This document shows positions 1 to 5,684 of a DNA stretch of 6,546 nucleotides, piece by piece; position 1 is the stretch's first letter, and each line of letters begins with the position of its first letter. This stretch comes from JAPUDQ01 sp964535835. GTDB taxonomy: Bacteria; Patescibacteriota; Saccharimonadia; Saccharimonadales; Saccharimonadaceae. A program made the translations under genes and the position numbers. The notes beneath the pieces were generated by a model. The model worked only from the letters and a program-made list of their open reading frames with translations, did no database searches and was not told the origin of the DNA. Where the stretch lies: assembly GCA_964535835.1 (NCBI GenBank), contig CAZHUZ010000031.1, positions 1-6,546 on the forward strand. The letters run 5' to 3'.

Positions 1-854
1 TCACGCTCAATACCTCGGAGGAGGATACCGGCGTTGTCACCTGCTTGACCTTGGTCGAGGTTTTTCTTGAAGGCCTCGATACCGGTTACAACTGATTTTT
101 GCAGGTCACGGATACCGACGATCTCAACTTCGTCGTTGAGTTTGACGATACCTTGCTCGATACGACCAGTTGCAACAGTACCACGACCCTTGATCGAGAA
201 AACATCCTCGATAGGCATCAAAAATGGTTTGTCGAGGTCACGTGTAGGCTCTTCGATGTAGTCGTCCATTGCTGCAACGAGCTCCATGATAGCGTCTTCG
301 TATTTGGCGTCACCTTCGAGTGCTTTGAGGGCAGAACCCTTGATTATAGGAGCGTTGTCGCCGTCGTAGCCGTTCTTGCTGAGCAGTTCACGGACGTCCA
401 TCTCAACCAACTCAACCAACTCTTCGTCGGCCATGTCCATTTTGTTGAGGAAGACAACGATCTTTGGCACACCCACTTGACGAGCAAGCAGCACGTGCTC
501 ACGAGTCTGAGGCATAGGACCGTCAGCTGCAGATACGACCAAGATCGCACCATCAACTTGAGCGGCACCAGTGATCATGTTTTTAACGTAGTCGGCGTGA
601 CCAGGCATGTCGACGTGTGCATAGTGACGTTTTTCTGACTCATACTCTTGGTGAGAAGTAGCGATAGTGATACCACGCGCTTTTTCCTCTGGAGCATTGT
701 CGATTTGGTCATAAGCGACTGGTTTGTTGACGTCGCTTGGAAGTTTTTTTGCAAGCGTGCTAGTAATAGCAGCTGTCAAAGTCGTTTTACCGTGGTCGAC
801 GTGACCCATGGTACCAACATTGACGTGAGGCTTGCTTCGGTCAAAATCTGCCAT
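1..854 (-). CDS. tuf: Elongation factor Tu, N-terminal 284 residues (gene runs off the left edge)
   Basis: EF-Tu is the GTPase that carries aminoacyl-tRNA to the ribosomal A site in the cytoplasm. The translation starts MADFDRSKPHVNVGTMGHVD and matches the family closely throughout. Visible GTPase motifs are the P-loop GHVDHGKT (residues 17-24), the switch I region ending ARGIT (59-63), DMPGH (82-86) with the catalytic-type His86, NKMD (137-140) and SAL (174-176). Domain 2 follows and is cut at RGIER, so about 110 C-terminal residues are missing. The ATG at 852-854 is preceded by a good Shine-Dalgarno (TAAGGAG, 866-872), which supports this start. The switch I approach (around residues 36-48, KKLPSDVNKPVAY) is a few residues longer than in E. 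coli. The gene has its own promoter and leader and lies on the same strand as the fusA end, about 4.9 kb away. Identification is secure. Confidence 0.98.
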   Translation of the reverse strand, partial: MADFDRSKPHVNVGTMGHVDHGKTTLTAAITSTLAKKLPSDVNKPVAYDQIDNAPEEKARGITIATSHQEYESEKRHYAHVDMPGHADYVKNMITGAAQVDGAILVVSAADGPMPQTREHVLLARQVGVPKIVVFLNKMDMADEELVELVEMDVRELLSKNGYDGDNAPIIKGSALKALEGDAKYEDAIMELVAAMDDYIEEPTRDLDKPFLMPIEDVFSIKGRGTVATGRIEQGIVKLNDEVEIVGIRDLQKSVVTGIEAFKKNLDQGQAGDNAGILLRGIER

Positions 855-865
855 ATGTAGATTTT

Positions 866-872
866 CTCCTTA
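866..872 (-). promoter_or_regulatory. Shine-Dalgarno of tuf
   Basis: The minus strand reads TAAGGAG, 11 nt before the tuf ATG. It is the one convincing Shine-Dalgarno in the window and fixes the tuf start. The five accessory genes lack a comparable site at a normal distance. Confidence 0.75.
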
Positions 873-888
873 GAATTAGTTTAATTAT

Positions 889-932
889 CGCGACGCGTTG
901 CTTCGTTGATCGCTCAAAAAAGAAGCGTCGCG
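889..932 (-). other. Stem-loop in the tuf 5' leader
   Basis: CGCGACGC (889-896) and GCGTCGCG (925-932) form a perfect 8-bp GC-rich stem around a 28-nt loop. An additional TTC/GAA pairing is possible inside with a bulge. It lies between the predicted tuf start of transcription (near 938) and the Shine-Dalgarno, so it would form in the tuf leader RNA. It might stabilise the 5' end or modulate EF-Tu synthesis, or stop read-through from the upstream gene. A U-rich stretch sits in the loop rather than after the stem, so it is not a typical intrinsic terminator. The pairing is seen; the role is inferred. Confidence 0.4.
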
Positions 933-944
933 CGCATACAGATA

Positions 945-973
945 AGTATAGTGGTTTTCCTCGAGTAAGTAAA
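945..973 (-). promoter_or_regulatory. Promoter of tuf
   Basis: On the minus strand, -35 TTTACT (968-973) and -10 TATACT (945-950) are separated by 17 nt, close to the housekeeping sigma consensus. Transcription would start near 938 and give a leader of about 85 nt. The promoter sits directly after the stop of the upstream gene at 978, which would let tuf be expressed independently of fusA and of the accessory genes. Confidence 0.7.
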
Positions 974-977
974 GTCT

Positions 978-1742
978 CTAAATAGAATTTTTGGTTTGAT
1001 ATGTCACCGTCGGCCATCTATAGCTGGGTAAATCATCGATCACTTTAGCGAATTTGGCTCCGCTGTCAGTTCTAGGATTCGCTAATTCCATTGCCGCCCA
1101 TTGTTGTATTGCCTTTTTACCGACAATAATCGTCGGAAACGGGTATTGTTCCTCAGAACCATCTGTTTCGTTGAGCTCACCAATGTTGACTGTTGCCAGC
1201 TTGACCCCGGAGTACTCGTCATCCTGCTGTGGTCCTTCACCGACTATTTCTTTGGTGTTCGTCAGTCTCAAATTGATAACGTGATTATAGTTTCGTAATG
1301 GATCATAGCCAGTGTCATATTGAAGACGAGAAATCGGGTCAGGCCGTAATAATCCGTAGCTATCGCGTATTTTTGGCTTGGGCTGAAAGGCGCGTAAGGA
1401 AAAGGAGGGCGCATCAGCTGTATGATCACCTATATAAATCACCCGTTCTGCACCACGCACAAATTTTATACGTGCCAAACTACCATAGAGACTTTTGACA
1501 CCTTGTGGTGGGACGTCTTGTTTGGGCTCGATAGACCACTCACGATACAGATTGTAGTCATGAAAAAATGCGACGACGCCCTTTTGACCGAATCGGCGCT
1601 TGGCAGCCAACTGTGCGGCAATACGCTCATGCTTTTCCCGCTCTGTAGGGTCATCGATATGCTTAGCAAACCACAGTGCTTGGTCCTCATACCACTGTGC
1701 ACTTCGGCGCGGTTTTGGAAATGGTGTTGGGCGATATTTCAT
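978..1742 (-). CDS. Hypothetical soluble protein, 254 residues
   Basis: I do not recognise a family. The protein has no signal peptide or membrane helix and is probably cytoplasmic. The N-terminus is basic and proline-rich (KYRPTPFPKPRRS), followed by a charged, probably helical stretch (about residues 17-55, including DDPTEREKHERIAAQLAAKR). The rest looks like a mixed alpha/beta fold with several Tyr and Asp residues. There is no obvious catalytic motif. ATG at 1740-1742 is preferred because a likely promoter (-10 at 1752-1757) would start transcription near 1745. A GTG at 1749-1751 in the same frame would add three residues (MTV), but that GTG touches the -10 box. The only Shine-Dalgarno-like sequence (AGAGGT, 1770-1775) is too far upstream of either. 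The gene ends just before the tuf promoter and is divergent from the reductase gene. The long open frame with ordinary composition supports a real gene; function unknown. Confidence 0.8.
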   Translation of the reverse strand: MKYRPTPFPKPRRSAQWYEDQALWFAKHIDDPTEREKHERIAAQLAAKRRFGQKGVVAFFHDYNLYREWSIEPKQDVPPQGVKSLYGSLARIKFVRGAERVIYIGDHTADAPSFSLRAFQPKPKIRDSYGLLRPDPISRLQYDTGYDPLRNYNHVINLRLTNTKEIVGEGPQQDDEYSGVKLATVNIGELNETDGSEEQYPFPTIIVGKKAIQQWAAMELANPRTDSGAKFAKVIDDLPSYRWPTVTYQTKNSI

Positions 1743-1751
1743 TACTGTCAC

Positions 1752-1779
1752 ATTGTAGACAAAAAGGCTACCTCTGCAA
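1752..1779 (-). promoter_or_regulatory. Promoter of the 978-1742 gene, nearly leaderless
   Basis: The minus strand has TTGCAG (1774-1779) and TACAAT (1752-1757) with a 16-nt spacer. The predicted transcription start near 1745 is only a few nucleotides from the ATG at 1742, so the mRNA would have almost no leader. The -35 is a weak match and the -10 a good one. Confidence 0.45.
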
Positions 1780-1814
1780 TCATAAGCGATATATACTACC
1801 TATAGACTCTCAGC

Positions 1815-1830
1815 TAGTTATAAGTAACTA
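1815..1830. promoter_or_regulatory. Short dyad in the divergent promoter region, possible operator
   Basis: TAGTTA (1815-1820) and TAACTA (1825-1830) are perfect inverted copies separated by TAAG. The dyad lies just upstream of the putative -10 of the reductase gene, where a repressor or activator might bind. It is short and AT-rich, so chance is a serious alternative. Confidence 0.25.
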
Positions 1831-1835
1831 AGGTG

Positions 1836-1841
1836 TACTAT
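1836..1841 (+). promoter_or_regulatory. Putative -10 of the reductase gene
   Basis: TACTAT is 7 nt before the GTG start at 1849, which predicts a transcription start at or next to the start codon. No good -35 is seen at 16-18 nt upstream. A Shine-Dalgarno-like AAGGTG (1830-1835) also lies here, 13 nt from the GTG, so a leadered mRNA from an upstream promoter is the alternative. Confidence 0.35.
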
Positions 1842-1848
1842 CTCGTCA

Positions 1849-3139
1849 GTGAGCGAAAGAAATAAACGAATATTACTCTGGGGACTGATTGGTCTTACTT
1901 GTTTGCCTATTGTATTTTTGTTGACACTGCCCACGAGCAGTCATATCAAGTTACACTCTGTATGCATCGGCTGTGATCGGTTACATCGGCATCGTATTGC
2001 TACTGTGGATGTATATTTTGGGTGCAAAATCCGTGATGAGTATCGTATTTCACGATCTGGCACCAGTTGTCAAAATACATAAAAAACTAGGTAAATGGGG
2101 TAGTCTTGCGATTGTTTTGCATCCCTTGTTGATTACCTATAGTTACGGTGAAGGCGTATTTTACTCGGTTTTACCTCATATAAGCACGAAATTTGAACGA
2201 CATGTTACGCTAGGAATAATTTCGTTGTGGCTCATTATCTTTACTGTCATATTGTCATTATATTTTCGAAAAAAACTGGGCTTTCGGACATGGAAATACA
2301 TCCATTATCTTGCCTATATCAGCCTGCCCTTTGCCCTGCTCCATGTACCTGATATAGGATCACAATATATGAAACTTACGGTAGTAAAAGGATACTATAT
2401 AGGTCTTGTCGGACTCTTATTTGTGTTTACGGTGCTGCGTATTCGTGGTTTGTTTAATCTCGACAAGCATCGCTATACCGTTGTCAGCAACCAAAAGCTA
2501 ACGGCCAATGACTATCTGCTGCGCCTAAAGCCCGATGCGATAGCGATTGCGCCAAAACGTGGTCAATATATCTATCTCAAACTAGGTTATATCAGCGAGG
2601 ACCACCCTTTTTCTGTGACTCGATACAATGAATCAAACGGCGAGCTGTTTTTGACCTATCGAACTTTTGGGATGTTTACTCACGTTGCCGCTCAACTGCA
2701 ACCGGATAAAAAAGTGTTTATTGGCGGCCCATATGGAAGTTTTACTCATGAAATCGATACAATTTCTAGCCCTGTTGTATATATCGCGGGTGGAATCGGT
2801 ATTACGCCATTTATAGATCGTATACTCCAAGAATCAAGCCAGCGTGAGCAATGGTTATTTGCTGCCAATCGATCTGCCGATACTGCAGTTTTTGTGGCGA
2901 CACTTAAGCCGTATCTACGTGAAAGATGTGTGGAGATATATGAACATAATGACACACCTGCTAAACATAGTGAGCGTGGTCATCTCACCCCTGAAATGAT
3001 ACAAAAATATCTGGTCACACCTGATAATTACCATTATTTTGTATGTGTCCCGCCACCGATGATGAAAGCTGTGACGACAATGCTTGAAAAGATGGGGATT
3101 GATCAATCACATATTCATATTGAACGATTTGGCTGGTAG
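1849..3139 (+). CDS. Ferric-reductase-like transmembrane flavocytochrome (frameshifted near its N-terminus)
   Basis: Expected to pass electrons from NAD(P)H through FAD and two membrane hemes to an acceptor on the outer face. The N-terminal part (1849 to about 1960, frame 1) gives helix 1 (KRILLWGLIGLTCLPIVFLL); the rest is in frame 2 and is open from 1925. Counting from the GTG at 1973, five helices follow, with heme-ligand-like His pairs H36/H50 and H111/H124. Next come an FAD domain with HPFSVT (211-216) and GGPYGSF (251-257), and an NAD(P)-binding domain with AGGIGITP (272-279). The C-terminal motif CVPPPMM has Val where the family usually has Gly. The protein ends ERFGW, as expected. Joined, it would be about 429 residues, a normal length. 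A separate 388-residue protein starting at GTG 1973 would lack helix 1 and has no Shine-Dalgarno, so a one-base indel is the better reading. Its stop is 2 nt from that of the convergent FMN-binding gene, its probable partner. The exact acceptor is unknown. Confidence 0.85.
1925..1975 (+). other. Frameshift zone in the reductase gene
   Basis: Frame 1 encodes the first helix and continues as SSHIKLHSV before losing sense and ending at 2082. Frame 2 opens after a TGA at 1922-1924 and reads YASAVIGYIGIVLLLW from 1961, a natural second helix. One extra base (or two missing) between about 1925 and 1975 explains both. No slippery heptamer or long homopolymer is visible, which argues against programmed frameshifting. 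It is either a mutation or an assembly error. Confidence 0.75.
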
Positions 3140-3159
3140 AATCAGGCTATTGCTTGATT
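3140..3159 (+). terminator. Small hairpin right after the reductase stop, possible weak terminator
   Basis: AATCAGGC (3140-3147) pairs with GCTTGATT (3152-3159), eight pairs including one G-U, around a TATT loop. It begins one base after the reductase stop and overlaps the last codons of the convergent FMN-binding gene. No U-tract follows. On the minus strand the wobble becomes an A-C mismatch, so it fits the plus-strand transcript better. Confidence 0.3.
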
Positions 3160-3447
3160 ACGTATGCTAGTGAGAGCGGCATTGAAGCCACCAGTTGTTA
3201 AACTAGCGCCGCTTACTCTACTGGGTGAGAGCGATCCAAGTTTTTGTGCAACAACAACTCCTGATATTTTTGATTCAAAGCTATTGATATACTGCCATGA
3301 TTCACTACTCGCAGCCTGATTGCTATCGCTAATCTCAGTAATTGTATCGTTACTAACAGTAATAGTCGATGTAATAACATTTGTGTGACCACCCGGTACT
3401 GAGTAGCTCGCCGACGACGTATAAGAACCATTACGATACGTATAGGT

Positions 3448-3573
3448 TGGAGCTTTCGGAGGTGTCGGCGTAGGAGCTGGAGTAGGTGCTGGGGTTGGTG
3501 TCGACGATGCAGGAGCGGATAGCGTAGACGTAGATGGTGTCGAAGTAGGAGTTGATGGTGCAGCAGGTGTAGC
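3448..3573 (-). repeat. Low-complexity Pro/Thr/Ala/Ser linker repeat
   Basis: Codons 76-117 of the FMN-binding gene encode repeated ATP, STP and PTPAP units. The corresponding DNA is made of short imperfect GGTGT/GGAGCTGGAGTAGG-type repeats. Such linkers span the cell wall in exported proteins. The repeat could vary in length between strains by slippage. Confidence 0.65.
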
Positions 3574-3630
3574 ACCTTGTCCTGGCGATGACATCGTTTG
3601 CGGCGCTCTCGATGATGCCTTGGATGCAGA

Positions 3631-3633
3631 TTA
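3631..3633 (-). other. In-frame premature TAA in the FMN-binding gene
   Basis: The frame reads SSSS, stop, SASKASSRAPQT, so low-complexity linker sequence continues on both sides of the TAA. A single change from TCA (Ser) or CAA (Gln) would create it. No frame change is needed, which points to a point substitution and not an indel. Confidence 0.85.
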
Positions 3634-3804
3634 AGACGAAGAACTTTGAGTTGAGACCGTTGTGCCAGCTGATCCTGCTGATACGACAGGGTATTTTGTA
3701 TAATCTTGTGTCACGAATAGCTCATATCCACCGATAGTAGAGACTGCAATAAGGACAGTAGAACCGATGATGACGAGAAATTTATGTGATGTATCCATAT
3801 TTGT

Positions 3805-3810
3805 TTTATA
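3805..3810 (-). promoter_or_regulatory. Putative -10 of the FMN-binding gene, leaderless
   Basis: TATAAA on the minus strand ends 6 nt before the ATG at 3798, so transcription would begin at or beside the start codon. There is no Shine-Dalgarno between them. The hexamer at the -35 distance (TAACGG) is a poor match. Confidence 0.4.
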
Positions 3811-3866
3811 GTTTGTCTAAAGCACAACCGTTAGGCTTCATAATATCAACGCTTTTGCCTGTTTGA

Positions 3867-4967
3867 TTAGTACTCCTTTGTCTGATGCACCATTTGTTTG
3901 ATTTTTGCTTTTTGCTTGTGATGATAATGCTCTTTTTCATCGAGATATATAGTATTAATTTGTCGCATAAATAGGATAAGCCAGATGAAGAGCATCAACA
4001 TCGCAACCAGCTCGACGACGGTCAGTGACAACGTACCCGTAAAAAACATACGGTATGTTGCAGCTGAAATCACGACGAGGAGATATGACAAAAAGAAAAA
4101 TACTCGAGAAAACATTGGCGCTATCCAGGGCAAAAGTATGATCAAAAGAGCAAATACACCAAAAGTTAATTTCGCAGCACTATCATGTACGATGAGAATC
4201 GAGTTATAGGGGACCGTGCCGACAATAATTGTCAAAATACCTACTGCGAGCAACATCGCCCTGATACTATTTGTTCTCACCGAGCGGTACGTTGATGACA
4301 TCTGTCGCAATCTATGAAAATCTGATGCTATATAATCAGCCAAACATACAACGACAATACCGCCGATTATCATCGTGAGGTTAAATGCATAGGAAGAAAT
4401 ATCGTGATTTCTCCCTAGCGCACTAAAGTGATTTTGCCACCAAAAATCATCTGGTGACGTCACAACACTTGCGAGTATGCCTGCTGAGACAAAAGCCGTC
4501 AAGCTACTGGCGAGTTTGGATGATGTCATCGTCGCGGCACTTGTATAGCCGATAAACATTGCCACTGCACCTACTACTCCACAAGCTAATGACAATGCAG
4601 CCACAGTAATAGAGGCATCGTCCGTAAACTGACCGAGCAAGCTACCGACCGCTGATACAGCCAATAAACCTATTGCCGCATGAACAGTCGCAAGACTTAT
4701 TGCAATTATTAGCCGTCTCAATTTGCCCCATCTCCCTCTCAGATGAAACGTATTTTTGTCGTGATGGTAGCCGAGCATAAATCCCAAAAATATCACGCTG
4801 GCGACACCGAGAGAGACGACTGGTGTTATGACACTCATCTTGAGATTTTGAAAATGGCCAAAGTATACTGCCGCTAGTACAGCAAGTAGTGATAATGATC
4901 CGACAATCATACCGAGCAATATTGAACGATTCTCAATATCAGTATGCGTCATGGGGATTGATCTCAT
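3867..4967 (-). CDS. Polytopic membrane protein, ten predicted helices, DUF998-like
   Basis: The 366-residue protein has about ten hydrophobic helices (near residues 16-36, 45-66, 86-112, 118-142, 150-170, 193-214, 237-254, 264-284, 285-307 and 312-334). A basic, His-rich tail follows (from about 335, DEKEHYHHKQKAKIKQ) that probably faces the cytoplasm. HFSALGRN (180-187), then YAFN at the head of helix 6, and VPYN (252-255) followed by H261 recall DUF998 proteins, a family of unknown function. The match is by eye, and the usual DUF998 protein is much shorter, so treat it as tentative. ATG 4967 is chosen because a perfect TATAAT lies 6 nt upstream; the ATG at 4952 (residue 6) is the alternative. 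There is no Shine-Dalgarno. It is on the same strand as the FMN-binding gene, 68 nt upstream of it, so some co-transcription is possible. No transporter or enzyme signature was seen. Confidence 0.85.
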   Translation of the reverse strand: MRSIPMTHTDIENRSILLGMIVGSLSLLAVLAAVYFGHFQNLKMSVITPVVSLGVASVIFLGFMLGYHHDKNTFHLRGRWGKLRRLIIAISLATVHAAIGLLAVSAVGSLLGQFTDDASITVAALSLACGVVGAVAMFIGYTSAATMTSSKLASSLTAFVSAGILASVVTSPDDFWWQNHFSALGRNHDISSYAFNLTMIIGGIVVVCLADYIASDFHRLRQMSSTYRSVRTNSIRAMLLAVGILTIIVGTVPYNSILIVHDSAAKLTFGVFALLIILLPWIAPMFSRVFFFLSYLLVVISAATYRMFFTGTLSLTVVELVAMLMLFIWLILFMRQINTIYLDEKEHYHHKQKAKIKQMVHQTKEY

Positions 4968-4973
4968 AGGCTG

Positions 4974-4979
4974 ATTATA
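4974..4979 (-). promoter_or_regulatory. Putative -10 of the DUF998-like gene, leaderless
   Basis: A perfect TATAAT on the minus strand ends 6 nt before the ATG at 4967. The predicted transcription start falls on that ATG. At 17-18 nt upstream the best hexamers (TCTTCT, TTCTTC) are weak -35 matches. Confidence 0.5.
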
Positions 4980-5046
4980 CGCTCTTTTTTGTTCCGAGAA
5001 GAAACTATCACGCTATAGGCAATTGAATCGGATTACTCTCAAAATC

Positions 5047-5074
5047 TTGAATAAATTGCGACACCTGATACAAT
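5047..5074 (+). promoter_or_regulatory. Promoter of the 5086-5676 gene, extended -10
   Basis: TTGAAT (5047-5052), a 16-nt spacer and TACAAT (5069-5074) preceded by TGA give a -35 plus extended -10 arrangement. Transcription would start near 5081, about 5 nt before ATG 5086. This argues against the longer reading from TTG 5023, since the promoter lies inside that extension. Confidence 0.55.
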
Positions 5075-5085
5075 ATCAACTAAAT

Positions 5086-5676
5086 ATGACAAATAAAAAG
5101 ATCATTTATCCTGCTATTATCGTTGCCTCATTTCTTACTATCACAGTAATTGTAGTTGTATTGAATGTTTTATTCACTGCTGATAAAGACTCACCAAATA
5201 CGGTCACCGCCAATAAGAATACGACCACTTCTAAGGAAAACATATATCAACAGAATGACGATGAAGTTGACACCAATGAAGCTGTTGGCACTACCACTAA
5301 TACTCCGTCAAACCCCACGCCATCATACGCTAACAGCCCCGGGATTGAGTCATATCCTATCTTTGGCACTAATATAGTTTTTTATACCCATCAAAGCATT
5401 TACACCGCTGCTAAAGTAAACATCAAACCAGTTACCGAGAATGGTAGGACTTATTTGTTACTAACCGGCAAAGGATGTAAGACGCTCACGTATCGCTTTT
5501 ACAATAATAGCGATGGCTTTTATGATATCCCCGAAAGACGTACTGTTAAAAATATTGAATATGTTTATACTGAAGGGCCAGTACTCAATTCGCCAAAATC
5601 ATGCAAACCAGAGCAAATTGATATCGACAATAAGCTCAAAGAAGAGTCACTCTTTATTTTTAGATCATTGAGTTAG
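5086..5676 (+). CDS. Hypothetical single-pass membrane-anchored surface protein, 196 residues
   Basis: I do not recognise a family. A short basic head (MTNKK) precedes one strong helix (residues 6-32, IIYPAIIVASFLTITVIVVV and beyond), which acts as a signal anchor with the C-terminus outside. Residues 33-85 are a Thr/Asn/Ser/Pro-rich acidic linker (for example NKNTTTSK and TNTPSNPTPS). A folded domain follows from about residue 87, rich in Tyr and beta-type residues. It holds the protein's only two cysteines, C131 (GKGCKTL) and C173 (PKSCKPE), which could form an extracytoplasmic disulfide. The anchor-linker-domain plan is the same as in the FMN-binding neighbour, but no flavinylation motif is present. 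ATG 5086 is preferred over an in-frame TTG at 5023 because of the promoter position and because the anchor then lies at the N-terminus. It is divergent from the DUF998-like gene and convergent with fusA. Confidence 0.8.
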   Translation: MTNKKIIYPAIIVASFLTITVIVVVLNVLFTADKDSPNTVTANKNTTTSKENIYQQNDDEVDTNEAVGTTTNTPSNPTPSYANSPGIESYPIFGTNIVFYTHQSIYTAAKVNIKPVTENGRTYLLLTGKGCKTLTYRFYNNSDGFYDIPERRTVKNIEYVYTEGPVLNSPKSCKPEQIDIDNKLKEESLFIFRSLS

Positions 5677-5684
5677 AGATAACC

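Larger units (their letters stand above)
3142..3798 (-). pseudogene. Membrane-anchored FMN-binding protein with ApbE-type flavinylation motif, interrupted by a stop codon
   Basis: A continuous frame of 218 codons from ATG 3798 to TGA 3142 is broken only by TAA at codon 56. Residues 7-24 (FLVIIGSTVLIAVSTIGG) form a signal anchor. A Ser/Ala-rich then Pro/Thr/Ala linker runs to about residue 117. Residues 119-215 resemble the FMN_bind domain: NGSYTSSASY, then alternating beta residues (NVITSTITVSNDTITEI), then SGASLT (196-201). That motif fits the known pattern (S/T)GA(S/T)x(S/T), in which the last Thr, here T201, carries FMN through a phosphoester bond made by ApbE. The Asp usually three residues before the motif is Ser here. 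Outside the cell it would receive electrons from the convergent reductase. Intact only from ATG 3594 (150 residues), the FMN domain would lack its export signal, and there is no Shine-Dalgarno there. Decay, read-through or an assembly error are all possible. No ApbE gene is in the window. Confidence 0.8.

Noticed and set aside
99..860. Long open frames on the plus strand opposite tuf (99-638 and 648-860)
   Set aside because: They are antisense shadows of the tuf coding strand. EF-Tu is recognisable across the whole stretch on the minus strand.
3448..3573. Possible CRISPR or tandem-repeat array in the GGTGT/GGAG-rich stretch
   Set aside because: The repeats are short, imperfect and codon-based, and encode a Pro/Thr/Ala linker. 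There are no regular spacers.
3213..3575. Minus-strand frame of 120 residues rich in Leu, His and Arg
   Set aside because: It is the out-of-frame reading of the Pro/Thr linker and FMN-binding domain, with composition typical of a shifted repeat.
3631..3633. Recoded stop codon as in CPR lineages with an altered code
   Set aside because: The known recoding in those lineages concerns UGA, not UAA. UAA also ends the DUF998-like gene here, and UGA ends the FMN-binding gene, so the standard code fits.
5023..5085. TTG start giving 21 extra residues to the surface protein
   Set aside because: The -35 and extended -10 lie inside this stretch, and the extension would place charged residues before a natural N-terminal anchor.
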